Positions 34,955-43,661 of a stretch of DNA of 64,000 bases are shown in pieces (position 1 is the first letter of the stretch; each line of letters opens with the position of its first letter). Source of the stretch: Arenibacter amylolyticus (GTDB lineage Bacteria > Bacteroidota > Bacteroidia > Flavobacteriales > Flavobacteriaceae); NCBI RefSeq assembly GCF_002150785.1, contig NZ_MTAZ01000006.1, positions 25,747 to 89,746 on the forward strand, given 5' to 3'. The notes below the pieces were generated by a model. The model had not been told where the DNA came from. It ran no database searches and worked only from the letters and a program-made list of their open reading frames with translations. Both the position numbers and the translations under genes were made by a program.

Positions 34955-36694
34955 ATGACAAAAAAGTTAGTTTTTTTCTTTTTCCTCGCGATGAATATGG
35001 GCTGGTCCCAAGAAAAAAGTTCGGCGGTTACTACCGAGGATTATTTTAAATTGTTGCGAGAGAACATTAACGGAGAGAAGGCATATGAAACCACCGCTTA
35101 CGTATCCCAATTCTGGCGGGTAGTGGGCAACTCGGGCTTTGATAAAAGTATTTTTAAGCTGGCCTCCGAGTTGGAAGCTGCTGGTTATGTACTGGAGGAA
35201 AAAGCAACGGCTTTGGACCGATTTACTTATAGGGTAGAAAAGCGGCCCCTTCAACATCCTACTTGGGAGCCAGTGGATGCGGAGTTAAGTCTTGTGGGGG
35301 CTTCTTCTCCCTTGCTTAGTCAGGCTACTAATCGGAACATGGTCTATATAAATTCTGCGGCTACTCCTAAAAATGGAGTTGTTGGGGAGGTGGTCTATAT
35401 TGCAGATGCGGAGGAATTAAAAAACCAATCGGTACGAGGGAAAATTATATATACGGATACCAGACGCGTATCGGAAATCTATAAACAAGGGGTGTTGGAA
35501 CAGGGCGCATTGGGAATGTTGAGTTATAACAATCCTAGCTATTTACAGCCAGAAAAAAACAGGACCTCCATCCAATTTCGGAGCCTGCCTTACCATCCTG
35601 ATAATAAATGGGCTATAGCCTTATCTTTTGAGGCTAAGGAGAATTTAGTGTCGGCCATGAAAAACGGACCGGTACGTGCCAGGGTGAAAGTAGATACCAA
35701 GTTATATGCTTCGGAAGACCTAACCTTAGTGGCCGATATTAGAGGGGCCGAACTACCGGAAGAACGGCTCGTTTTTAGTGCACACGTGCAGGAGCCTGGA
35801 GCAAATGACAATGCATCTGGGGTAGGTGCCCAGTTAGAAATGGCTATCACCACAGCCAAACTCATAGCTTCCGAGACCATAGATGCCTACAGGAGTATCA
35901 CCTTTTTATGGGGGGTTGAGATTATATCTACCAATCGGTATATCGTTGAGGATGAAGCGAGAGCAAAAAATATTAAATGGGGAATTAGCCTAGATATGGT
36001 AGGGCAAAACACCGCATTAACAGGGGGTAGTTTCTTAATTGAGAAAATGCCAGATCCCAGTGCTATTTGGACCCGAGGGAAGGACCAGCATTCGGAATGG
36101 GGTGGGAGAGTGCTTAGCCTAGAGGATATGAAGCCCCACTATTTAAATGATTTTATTCTGCACAACTTTAAAGATCAGGGCAAGTTTGCTAATTGGGTGG
36201 TGAAAACCAATCCCTATGAAGGGGGCAGTGATCATATGCCTTTCTTAAGGGCCAATATACCAGGCTTATTGCTTTGGCATTTTACGGATCAATTTTATCA
36301 TACGGATAATGATACCATGGACAAGGTGTCTAAGGAAACACTTAGAAATGTTAGTACGGCGGCGCTGGCGAGTGCCCTTACCTTGGTAAATGGGGATAGT
36401 TATACGGCTGTTGACCTCATTGAGCTACTGAAAGAAGCCGGTACAGAGCGTTTGGCGACAGAGTTTTTATTGAGTGAAGCCGCTGTAAAAGAGGGAGCCT
36501 CACCAAAAGATGAGGAGCAAATTATTCAGGCGTGGGCAGATTGGTACCTAAAGGCAATTGAAGCTACCCGAGATATTAGTAACTCAGGAAATACTGCCAT
36601 AGTGGAAAAGGCAATTCTAATGGCTCAGTCCGTATTGGAAGTGCAGGCAGAAAGTTTTATTTCAGAATTGCATAATAAATACGGAAGGTCTTAA
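34955..36694 (+). CDS. M28 family metallopeptidase, secreted
   Basis: Zinc aminopeptidase-type enzyme of the periplasm or outside. A signal peptide (1-18, LVFFFFLAMNMGWSQ) is followed by a PA-like insert at about 110-210 and the M28 catalytic region: SAHVQEPGANDNASG with the first metal ligands, EIIST in place of the catalytic-Glu segment (GVEIISTNRY), SLDMVGQN and GGSDHMPF. The size of 579 residues fits the large bacteroidetal type. It is divergent from aminopeptidase P. The substrate is not known. Confidence 0.88.
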   Translation: MTKKLVFFFFLAMNMGWSQEKSSAVTTEDYFKLLRENINGEKAYETTAYVSQFWRVVGNSGFDKSIFKLASELEAAGYVLEEKATALDRFTYRVEKRPLQHPTWEPVDAELSLVGASSPLLSQATNRNMVYINSAATPKNGVVGEVVYIADAEELKNQSVRGKIIYTDTRRVSEIYKQGVLEQGALGMLSYNNPSYLQPEKNRTSIQFRSLPYHPDNKWAIALSFEAKENLVSAMKNGPVRARVKVDTKLYASEDLTLVADIRGAELPEERLVFSAHVQEPGANDNASGVGAQLEMAITTAKLIASETIDAYRSITFLWGVEIISTNRYIVEDEARAKNIKWGISLDMVGQNTALTGGSFLIEKMPDPSAIWTRGKDQHSEWGGRVLSLEDMKPHYLNDFILHNFKDQGKFANWVVKTNPYEGGSDHMPFLRANIPGLLLWHFTDQFYHTDNDTMDKVSKETLRNVSTAALASALTLVNGDSYTAVDLIELLKEAGTERLATEFLLSEAAVKEGASPKDEEQIIQAWADWYLKAIEATRDISNSGNTAIVEKAILMAQSVLEVQAESFISELHNKYGRS

Positions 36695-36936
36695 TTGGGA
36701 TGTATAAGTTTTAGGTATTATAGATTTATTTAGGTGAGGTGCTGTAAAGGATTAAGAAAGTGTTGTTTACAATTCCGATTGATGTGCTGTGAAATGCAGC
36801 TTGGAATCTGTTTCTTTTAATTTTTTAGGACAATCGGTATTTTTATAGGCTAGCCCTCTTTTTAGGGCTAAATCTCTCCTAAAATGGAACCTTTTCTTTA
36901 AATTGGTTCTAAATATGGGACATTAAGCAAACAAAG

Positions 36937-36968
36937 TTTGTTAATAACTGCTTTGTAGAGTAGATTTG
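36937..36968 (+). promoter_or_regulatory. complete Bacteroidota-type promoter of sdhCAB
   Basis: TTTG at 36937-36940, a 20-bp spacer, and TAGATTTG at 36961-36968: both the -33 and -7 elements match the consensus with normal spacing. It is the best promoter in the window, 20 bp before the sdhC ATG. Confidence 0.75.
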
Positions 36969-36988
36969 TATTTAAAACAACTAACGTA

Positions 36989-37663
36989 ATGAGTGGATTT
37001 TTTAACTCCTCAATAGGCAGAAAGTACGCTATGGCACTTTCCGCTTTTTTCTTGATGATTTTTATCGTTCAACATTTTGCAATTAACATTCTTTCCGTAT
37101 TCAATCCGGATGCTTTTAACGAAATCTCCCATTTTATGGGAACTAACCCATTAGTCCAGTTTGGATTGCAGCCAATCTTACTCTTTGGGGTTATTTTTCA
37201 TTTTGTGATGGGTTTTATCCTGGAAATCAGGAACAGGAACGCCCGATCGGTTAAGTATGTTCGCAACAATGGCGCTGCCAATGCTACTTGGATGAGTAGA
37301 AACATGATCTGGAGTGGCGGATTTATTCTGATATTTTTAGTCATTCACTTTATCGATTTCTGGTTTCCGGAAATCAACACCAAATTTATCCAAGGGGATA
37401 TGTCGGGGTTGCTACCGAATGGCGATTATCGATATTATGAGGAACTAACCCATAAGTTTGTTCCTATTTGGAGGGTAGCACTTTACTGTGTAGGGTTTGT
37501 ATTTCTTTCCCTTCACTTGTTACACGGATTTAGTTCTGCATTTCAGTCGGTGGGTGCCAATAACAAATACACAAGAGGATTAAAAGGGTTTGGAAAAGCA
37601 TATGCTATCCTAATTCCATTAGGATTTATTTTCATTGCACTTTTTCACCATTTCAACCATTAA
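36989..37663 (+). CDS. sdhC: succinate dehydrogenase cytochrome b subunit
   Basis: Membrane anchor of complex II, passing electrons to menaquinone. The 224 residues contain five hydrophobic helices and several membrane His residues (QHFAIN, FHFVMGF, VIHFIDFW, LHLLHGF) suited to binding two hemes, which is the single-subunit B type of Bacteroidota. The ATG follows the promoter closely; sdhA begins 17 bp after the stop. Confidence 0.95.
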   Translation: MSGFFNSSIGRKYAMALSAFFLMIFIVQHFAINILSVFNPDAFNEISHFMGTNPLVQFGLQPILLFGVIFHFVMGFILEIRNRNARSVKYVRNNGAANATWMSRNMIWSGGFILIFLVIHFIDFWFPEINTKFIQGDMSGLLPNGDYRYYEELTHKFVPIWRVALYCVGFVFLSLHLLHGFSSAFQSVGANNKYTRGLKGFGKAYAILIPLGFIFIALFHHFNH

Positions 37664-37680
37664 TATAATACTACAAACCT

Positions 37681-39696
37681 ATGTCTGTATTGGATTCTAA
37701 AGTACCAGAAGGGCCATTAAAGGATAAATGGACAAACTATAAGGATAAGATTAACTTAGTTAATCCCGCCAACAAACGCTCTATAGATATTATTGTGGTT
37801 GGGACCGGGTTGGCTGGAGGTTCTGCTGCGGCAACCTTGGCGGAGCTGGGATATAATGTAAAAGCATTTTGCTATCAAGATTCACCGCGTAGGGCACACT
37901 CTATTGCTGCCCAAGGAGGGATCAATGCGGCTAAAAATTACCAGGGGGATGGGGATTCTACCTTCCGCCTTTTCTACGATACTGTAAAAGGGGGCGATTA
38001 TAGGTCCCGAGAAGCGAATGTATATCGTTTAGCAGAAGTATCTGCAAATATTATTGACCAATGTGTTGCTCAAGGGGTGCCGTTTGCGCGTGACTATGGG
38101 GGACTGTTGGACAACCGTTCTTTTGGAGGGGTGTTGGTTTCCCGTACCTTTTATGCCAAAGGACAAACAGGACAGCAATTGCTGTTAGGAGCCTATTCTG
38201 CCATGAACAGGCAGATTGCCCGTGGAAAAATAGAAATGCACAACCGACACGAGATGTTGGATGTGGTAAAAATTGATGGAAAGGCAAGGGGTATTATTGC
38301 CCGTAACCTGGTAACCGGAGAAATAGAGCGCCATTCTGCACATGCAGTGGTAATCGCTACCGGAGGATATGGAAACGTGTATTTCCTTTCCACCAATGCC
38401 ATGGGATCCAATGCTACCGCAGCGTGGAAAATACATAAAAAAGGAGCCTTCTTTGCCAACCCATGCTACACCCAAATTCACCCTACCTGTATTCCTCGTT
38501 CTGGCGATTATCAGTCCAAATTGACTCTGATGTCAGAATCGCTTCGTAACGATGGAAGGATCTGGGTTCCCAAAAAGATGGAAGATGTACTGGCTATTAG
38601 GGAGGGAAGGAAGAAGCCTACTGACCTAAGTGAGGAGGAAAGGGATTATTATTTGGAAAGAAGATATCCAGCCTTCGGAAACTTAGTGCCAAGGGACGTT
38701 GCCTCTAGGGCAGCCAAGGAAAGATGTGATGCTGGCTATGGGGTAAATGCTACAGGAGAAGCGGTTTACCTAGATTTCCAATCAGCTATTGAGCGTTATG
38801 GAAACGAGCAGGCAAAACTTCATGGATTAACCAATCCTAGCAAAGAAAAAATTACCGAATTGGGAGAGGAAATCGTAAGAGCTAAATACGGGAACCTTTT
38901 CCAGATGTACGAAAAAATTGTGGATGAAAATCCATATAAGACCCCAATGATGATTTATCCTGCTACGCACTATACTATGGGCGGTATCTGGGTAGATTAT
39001 AACCTAATGACTACTGTGGAGGGGCTGTACTGTATTGGGGAGGCTAACTTCTCCGATCACGGTGCTAACCGTTTGGGGGCTTCCGCGCTAATGCAAGGCT
39101 TGGCCGATGGGTATTTTATTTTACCTTATACTATTGGAGACTACCTGTCTCACGAAATTAGGACCGGGAAGATACCAACGGATACGCCAGAATTTGATGA
39201 AGCTGAAAAAGCAGTGAAAGATCGGATCAATGCATTTATCAACAATAAGGGAACCCATTCCGTAGATTATTTCCATAAGAAACTAGGTAAGGTAATGTGG
39301 GATAAATGCGGTATGTCTAGGAACGCGACCGATTTAAAGAAGGCTATTTCAGAAATCAAGGAAATCCGTGAGGAGTTCTATAAAAGCGTAAAAGTACCTG
39401 GTAGAGCCGATGAAATGAACCCGGAATTGGAGAAAGCGGGTCGTGTGGCCGATTTCTTGGAGCTTGGAGAATTGTTTGCCAAGGACGCACTGATGCGGGA
39501 GGAATCCTGTGGCGGGCATTTTAGGGAAGAGTCCGTAGAGCTAGAAGGAGAGCAAAAAGGAGAGGCTAAGCGTAACGACGCCGAATTTGCCTTTGTGGCC
39601 GCATGGGAATACAAGGGGGAACCCTCCGATGCCGTTCTACACAAAGAAGAATTGGAGTTTAAGGATATAGAATTGAAACAAAGGAGTTATAAATAA
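37681..39696 (+). CDS. sdhA: succinate dehydrogenase/fumarate reductase flavoprotein subunit
   Basis: Oxidises succinate to fumarate with covalently bound FAD. FAD-binding [17 protein letters not shown] lies at about 42-58, [18 protein letters not shown] holds the His that carries FAD, and the active-site region HPTCIPRSG and the catalytic Arg-containing [21 protein letters not shown] are present. The length of 671 residues is normal for the bacteroidetal (type B) enzyme. It is the second gene of sdhCAB, with a heptamer repeat before sdhB. Confidence 0.97.
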   Translation: MSVLDSKVPEGPLKDKWTNYKDKINLVNPANKRSIDIIVVGTGLAGGSAAATLAELGYNVKAFCYQDSPRRAHSIAAQGGINAAKNYQGDGDSTFRLFYDTVKGGDYRSREANVYRLAEVSANIIDQCVAQGVPFARDYGGLLDNRSFGGVLVSRTFYAKGQTGQQLLLGAYSAMNRQIARGKIEMHNRHEMLDVVKIDGKARGIIARNLVTGEIERHSAHAVVIATGGYGNVYFLSTNAMGSNATAAWKIHKKGAFFANPCYTQIHPTCIPRSGDYQSKLTLMSESLRNDGRIWVPKKMEDVLAIREGRKKPTDLSEEERDYYLERRYPAFGNLVPRDVASRAAKERCDAGYGVNATGEAVYLDFQSAIERYGNEQAKLHGLTNPSKEKITELGEEIVRAKYGNLFQMYEKIVDENPYKTPMMIYPATHYTMGGIWVDYNLMTTVEGLYCIGEANFSDHGANRLGASALMQGLADGYFILPYTIGDYLSHEIRTGKIPTDTPEFDEAEKAVKDRINAFINNKGTHSVDYFHKKLGKVMWDKCGMSRNATDLKKAISEIKEIREEFYKSVKVPGRADEMNPELEKAGRVADFLELGELFAKDALMREESCGGHFREESVELEGEQKGEAKRNDAEFAFVAAWEYKGEPSDAVLHKEELEFKDIELKQRSYK

Positions 39697-39731
39697 GTAG
39701 TGTTGACAGATTAGAGGATAGAAGAAATCTT

Positions 39732-39759
39732 AATACTCAATACTCAATACTCAATACTT
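39732..39759. repeat. heptamer repeat (AATACTC), four copies
   Basis: Three perfect AATACTC units and a fourth AATACTT, in the 68-bp gap between sdhA and sdhB. It ends 5 bp before the sdhB ATG, so it forms the leader of sdhB. It has a 7-bp rather than 8-bp period. Confidence 0.9.
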
Positions 39760-39764
39760 AACAT

Positions 39765-40511
39765 ATGAATCTTACATTAAAAATTTGGAGACAAAACGGA
39801 TCTCAGGACAAGGGTAGAATGGTAGATTACCAAGTGTCTGATATTTCTAAAGACATGTCTTTCTTGGAGATGATGGATGTCTTAAATGAACAGATCATCA
39901 ATAAGGGAGAAGAACCGGTTGCCTTTGATCACGATTGTAGGGAAGGTATCTGTGGGATGTGTTCCATGCACATTAATGGCGAGGCCCATGGTCCGGATAA
40001 AGGCATTACCACCTGCCAATTGCACATGCGTTCCTTTAAGGATGGCGATACCATTACCATAGAGCCGTTTAGAGCCAAAGCTTTTCCGGTGATCAAGGAT
40101 TTGGTGGTAGATCGTAGTTCCTTTGAAAGAATACAGCAAGCAGGAGGGTATATTTCCGTGAACACTTCCGGAAATACCCAGGATGCGAATGCTATTCCTA
40201 TTGATAAGCACGCAGCGGACAAGGCGATGGATGCAGCTACCTGTATCGGTTGTGGTGCCTGTGTGGCCAGCTGTAAAAACGCTTCAGCTATGTTGTTTGT
40301 AGGAGCCAAAGTATCCCAGTACGCCCTATTGCCACAAGGACAGGTAGAAGCTGTGGACCGAGTGAAGAATATGGTGGCACAAATGGATCTGGAAGGTTTT
40401 GGAAACTGCACCAATACGGGCGCTTGTGAGGTAGAATGCCCAAAAGGGATCTCCTTGGAGAATATAGCTCGTTTAAATAGAGAGTATTTTAAGGCGAATG
40501 TAAAGGGGTAG
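39765..40511 (+). CDS. sdhB: succinate dehydrogenase iron-sulfur subunit
   Basis: Carries electrons from the flavoprotein to the membrane subunit. All three cluster sites are intact: 2Fe-2S in [13 protein letters not shown] plus a later TTCQLH, 4Fe-4S in [13 protein letters not shown], and 3Fe-4S in [15 protein letters not shown]. The length is 248 residues. It depends on the suf system encoded in the same window for its clusters. Confidence 0.97.
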   Translation: MNLTLKIWRQNGSQDKGRMVDYQVSDISKDMSFLEMMDVLNEQIINKGEEPVAFDHDCREGICGMCSMHINGEAHGPDKGITTCQLHMRSFKDGDTITIEPFRAKAFPVIKDLVVDRSSFERIQQAGGYISVNTSGNTQDANAIPIDKHAADKAMDAATCIGCGACVASCKNASAMLFVGAKVSQYALLPQGQVEAVDRVKNMVAQMDLEGFGNCTNTGACEVECPKGISLENIARLNREYFKANVKG

Positions 40512-40546
40512 TCATCCCCTCCTGTAGATAGATCATTAAAACACTG

Positions 40547-40584
40547 AATCCCAAGCACCAATTACTGGAGCTTGGGATTTTTTT
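40547..40584 (+). terminator. terminator of sdhCAB
   Basis: A perfect 10-bp stem, AATCCCAAGC/GCTTGGGATT, with a 13-base loop, then TTTTT and TTG, 35 bp after the sdhB stop. Confidence 0.9.
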
Positions 40585-40695
40585 GTTGCTATAATTCCGT
40601 ATGCCATGGGTTGCGATTCCCTTTTTTGGTACGTAGAAAAATTTTAGGATACCCCTAGAGCTATTTATTCAGAATAATATTTTTTATCTTTAAAT

Positions 40696-41178
40696 ATGCC
40701 CAAAAAGTATCCACCTAATCGGATTATAGTCCCTCGCTTTAACGAGGAATCGGGGTTTTATACTACTCCTGAACGCTCCAAAATAATGGGTAGGATACGC
40801 GCTAAGGACACAAAGCCCGAGTTGGCTTTTAGAAAGGCGTTGTGGAGGGCGGGTTATAGGTACCGGATCGATTATAAAAAATTAATAGGAAGGCCGGACA
40901 TTGTACTCAATAAGTATAAAACGGTGATCTTTATTGATGGTGAATATTGGCATGGATATAATTGGGGGGAGCGAAAACAAAAGATTAAGACCAATAGGGA
41001 GTTTTGGATTCCAAAAATAGAGCGTAATATCCAACGGGATGAGGAAGTGAATGGGGCTTTGAAGGAATTGGGATATAAGGTGTTTAGATTTTGGGCACAA
41101 CAAATCTCCAAGGAATTTGATCATTGTTTGCAATCGGTCATCTCTCATTTGAGGAGTATGGATCCTAATTTGTCATGA
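40696..41178 (+). CDS. vsr: Vsr-like very short patch repair endonuclease, without a methylase partner
   Basis: Nicks T:G mismatches arising from deaminated 5-methylcytosine. The motifs TTPERSKIMGRIRAKDTKPE, GRPDIVL (Asp68), DGEYWHGYNW (His86), NREFWIPKIERNIQRDE and GYKVFRFW follow the family order, and Glu42 is in place. Some details differ from the E. coli type: the usual FVDGCFWHGC motif has Glu and Tyr in place of Cys residues. The length is 160 residues. No cytosine methyltransferase is adjacent, so either it acts with one elsewhere or serves another role. Confidence 0.88.
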   Translation: MPKKYPPNRIIVPRFNEESGFYTTPERSKIMGRIRAKDTKPELAFRKALWRAGYRYRIDYKKLIGRPDIVLNKYKTVIFIDGEYWHGYNWGERKQKIKTNREFWIPKIERNIQRDEEVNGALKELGYKVFRFWAQQISKEFDHCLQSVISHLRSMDPNLS

Positions 41179-41409
41179 AAAGGGGCAGGTATAAGGCAAG
41201 AAAACTAAAATAGGCCATTTTAATAGTGGTTGTGATGTGTGGCCTAGTTTAAGGGTGTCTATACAATAATAGCTTGCTAGACGTGCTGTTATTGGCTTGG
41301 TATCTCCTAGCAAAAGGTTGCCAAAAAATACAAGTAGCTTCTCAATTTGCAGTTATGGGGTAGTCGTTGTTTCGGATAAGGGAAGCTGATGGATATTCCT
41401 TGGATGGCG
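41179..41409. other. gap between vsr and the GNAT gene (convergent)
   Basis: 231 bp between convergent genes. No terminator hairpin, repeat or small gene was recognised. Confidence 0.4.
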
Positions 41410-41925
41410 CTATAAATCGTACCGCATTAGCCAGTCCGTTTGCCGATCCTTGCCAATATAATAGGGGTGTGTTCCAAACTTTACAAATCCATACCGTCTA
41501 TAGAAATCGATGGCCTTGGCATTGCGTTCCCAAACCCCCAGCCATACATATCTTTTGTTTTTGGAGCGGGCATAATCCATAACCCAGTTTAAGATGTAGT
41601 TGCCAATACGCTGCCCCTGATGTTCCTTTAGTACATAAATGCGCTCCAGTTCTATGGCATTGTCGTCCTTAATATCCGTTTGGGATGCAGCTTTGTTAAT
41701 TTTAAAGTACCCTACCTTTATGGTGCCCCTATAAACAAAATAAAACGAGGTGTTGGGATCTTTCAGTTCACTTAAAATGGTCGCTTTACTAAAGGCCGAT
41801 TCCAAGTAATCGTTAAAGTCGTCCGGATTATTCTGTTCTTGGAACGATTCCGTAAAGGTGCGTTTCCCTATGGCTATCAGGGTGTCTAAGTTCTTAAGGG
41901 TGCAAAGGGATAGGGTTAGCTCCAT
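41410..41925 (-). CDS. GNAT family N-acetyltransferase
   Basis: Acetyl-CoA-dependent transferase of unknown substrate. The 171 residues have the GNAT order: ELERIYVLKEHQGQRIGNYIL, where QGQRIG is the acetyl-CoA pyrophosphate loop, followed by VWLGVWERNAKAIDFYRRYGFVKFG, the usual C-terminal motif. The length is typical. It stands alone on the minus strand. Confidence 0.88.
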   Translation of the reverse strand: MELTLSLCTLKNLDTLIAIGKRTFTESFQEQNNPDDFNDYLESAFSKATILSELKDPNTSFYFVYRGTIKVGYFKINKAASQTDIKDDNAIELERIYVLKEHQGQRIGNYILNWVMDYARSKNKRYVWLGVWERNAKAIDFYRRYGFVKFGTHPYYIGKDRQTDWLMRYDL

Positions 41926-41974
41926 ATATTATTTTATATTAAAAATAATATTTTACGGGCTGTCTTAAAAACAA

Positions 41975-42005
41975 AAAACGGCAAGCTGTGATGCATTGCC
42001 GTTTT
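41975..42005 (-). terminator. terminator after the 35-codon small ORF
   Basis: A perfect 10-bp stem, AAAACGGCAA/TTGCCGTTTT, with an 11-base loop; read leftward it is followed by TTTTTTGTTTTT. It is 20 bp past the stop of the small ORF at 42025-42132, and upstream of the GNAT start at 41925, so it separates the two. Confidence 0.85.
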
Positions 42006-42024
42006 ATAAGTGGGGTTTGCTATC

Positions 42025-42132
42025 TTAAAGCATAAATAACTTTTTGATTAATCTTAGGGTTCCTTGATAGAAGTCGTTCTGATAAACCTGAATTTTTTCT
42101 TGGGTTGGGGCATGATTCATTTGGGCGTCCAT
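42025..42132 (-). CDS. possible 35-residue small protein
   Basis: An ATG-initiated frame of 35 codons, with a polar start (DAQMNHAPTQEKIQVYQND) and an amphipathic basic end (FYQGTLRLIKKLFML). It has an immediate strong terminator at 41975-42005 and a pair of 12-bp direct repeats about 90-120 bp upstream, the arrangement of a short transcription unit. No homologue is known to me and it might instead mark a small RNA. Confidence is limited by its length. Confidence 0.45.
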   Translation of the reverse strand: MDAQMNHAPTQEKIQVYQNDFYQGTLRLIKKLFML

Positions 42133-42217
42133 GGTGGTTAAGTTTTAGAGTAATTGATTGTCGTAGGTATGTTTATATGATAGGATCAATATACTAGATC
42201 TTAGGTAGTTCCAATAC

Positions 42218-42250
42218 TATTTGTTGTGAAACCCATGGTATTTGTTGTGA
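42218..42250. promoter_or_regulatory. two 12-bp direct repeats 21 bp apart
   Basis: TATTTGTTGTGA occurs at 42218-42229 and again at 42239-42250. The 21-bp spacing is two helical turns, as for a pair of regulator sites on one DNA face. It lies between the scoB end and the small ORF, 86 bp upstream of the latter. Confidence 0.5.
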
Positions 42251-42293
42251 GTTAATTGTGTAAGTGGTTGAGGTGTAATGGGTAACCCCTGTT

Positions 42294-42947
42294 TTAGAGT
42301 TCCATTTCAGGGATGGTTCCTTCCACAATTAAGTTCCCTTGGGTGGCTTTTTTTATTTCCTCTACCGTAATTCCAGGCGCCCTTTCCAAGAGTTTAAAAC
42401 CGTTGGAAACAACTTCTAGCACGGCCAAATTGGTTACTATTTTCTTAACACATCCTACCCCAGTGAGTGGTAAGCTGCAGCGTTTTAATAATTTAGATTC
42501 TCCTTGGCGGTTGGTATGCATCATGGCGACTATGATGTTTTCTGCAGAGGCAACCAAGTCCATAGCGCCCCCCATTCCCTTCACCATTTTACCTGGTATT
42601 TTCCAGTTGGCTATATCTCCGTTTTCAGCGACTTCCATAGCGCCTAGGATGGTGAGGTCTACATGTTTCCCCCGAATCATTCCAAAACTCGTCGCAGAGT
42701 CAAAAAAGGAGGCTCCCGGTAAGGTGGTGATGGTTTGTTTACCTGCATTTATTATATCGGCATCCTCCTCCCCTTCCAGTGGAAAGGGCCCCATGCCCAA
42801 AACGCCATTCTCACTTTGAAACTCTACGCTAATATCATCCCTAACAAAATTAGCCACCAGAGTGGGTATGCCAATTCCCAGATTTACATAATATCCGTCC
42901 TTTACTTCTTTTGCTATTCGCTTTGCGATTCCGTTTTTGTCCAACAT
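42294..42947 (-). CDS. scoB: 3-oxoacid CoA-transferase subunit B
   Basis: With ScoA it moves CoA between succinyl-CoA and acetoacetate (or a related 3-oxo acid). The catalytic Glu46 lies in FQSENGVLGMGPFP, the ExG motif that carries the glutamyl-CoA intermediate, and GIGIPTLVANF and GGAMDL are conserved. The length of 217 residues is normal. It is split from scoA by 714 bp holding a four-helix-bundle ORF and word repeats, whereas the two are usually adjacent. Confidence 0.94.
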   Translation of the reverse strand: MLDKNGIAKRIAKEVKDGYYVNLGIGIPTLVANFVRDDISVEFQSENGVLGMGPFPLEGEEDADIINAGKQTITTLPGASFFDSATSFGMIRGKHVDLTILGAMEVAENGDIANWKIPGKMVKGMGGAMDLVASAENIIVAMMHTNRQGESKLLKRCSLPLTGVGCVKKIVTNLAVLEVVSNGFKLLERAPGITVEEIKKATQGNLIVEGTIPEMEL

Positions 42948-42951
42948 AATT

Positions 42952-43012
42952 AATGTAATGATTTACCAATGTATCAATTTATTAATGAAATTATATAGCA
43001 ACTGGCTATCCT
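42952..43012. repeat. AATG-word tract on the scoB side of the second four-helix-bundle ORF
   Basis: A degenerate run of AATG words (TTAATGTAATG, CCAATGTATCAATT, TTAATGAAATT) in the orientation opposite to the CATT words at 43501-43660. It is less regular than the other side and is listed with low confidence. Confidence 0.4.
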
Positions 43013-43034
43013 CATTGACTATTGAAAAAATCTA

Positions 43035-43385
43035 CTATAAATTCCTTTTACTGGTGCTTATGATTTTATATAATATCAATCCTAATTCATCAATGTTTTT
43101 CTTCAGGTTTTTGTCGAAAGGATAAGATGGTGACCTTTCACATAAAATAAGCCAATATTTGGTTTCTTCCAATTCCTTTACGGCGATTTTCATTTTGTGT
43201 ATAAAGTCAGTCCTACTTTCAGCATTTTGAGCTTCATGAACATTTGCTCCTATACTGGTTCCCGATTTTAATAATTGTCCTGCTACAACATACTTTTCTT
43301 CTTTTTTTAGACGTTCACAGAAATCAATAATCATAAGTGCACAGTTGATAGACTTTGTAACTGCAATATTTTCCTTTTTTAGCAT
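43035..43385 (-). CDS. second four-helix-bundle protein of the S23/Avd type
   Basis: A 116-residue protein of the same broad family as the ORF at 3052-3462 but of another subfamily. The signature LLKSGTSIGANVHEAQNAES, then FIHKMKIAVKELEETKYWL, is diagnostic. It starts at a clear ATG. It sits between scoB and scoA in the same direction, bracketed by 8-bp-period word tracts. No function is established for free-standing members, and no retroelement or rRNA intervening sequence is nearby. Confidence 0.9.
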   Translation of the reverse strand: MLKKENIAVTKSINCALMIIDFCERLKKEEKYVVAGQLLKSGTSIGANVHEAQNAESRTDFIHKMKIAVKELEETKYWLILCERSPSYPFDKNLKKNIDELGLILYKIISTSKRNL

Positions 43386-43500
43386 TTTGATAAAATAATG
43401 AATAGTTACATTTCTATATTGTTTAAAATTTCCATAGTAATAATAATGTTCATTACTATATTAATATTAGTATCTATCGGTGCATTTCCACATGGTTTTA

Positions 43501-43660
43501 GTATTTAATTGCTACATTGACTTCCGTTGTAACATTTTCACACTAATTCAAGGCCTCATTGTTACCTTATTCCATTTTCACATTGCTACATTGACTTCCA
43601 TTTCCACATTAAATTAGTTTTTCATTGCTACATTGCTACATTGATTTCATTGTTACATTT
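43501..43660. repeat. CATTGnTA octamer-word tract between scoA and the four-helix-bundle ORF
   Basis: CATT-initial words recur, many at an 8-bp period: 43581-43606 and 43623-43660 hold CATTGCTA (three copies), CATTGTTA, CATTTCCA and longer variants such as CATTGACTTC. The tract runs up to the scoA stop. It has the architecture of the GTTAT/ATAAC arrays but another word. Confidence 0.75.
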
Positions 43661-43661
43661 C

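Noticed and set aside
42735..43125. Rightward ORFs across the scoB and four-helix-bundle region
   Set aside because: They are antisense to real genes or made of repeats and AT-rich filler with no domain.
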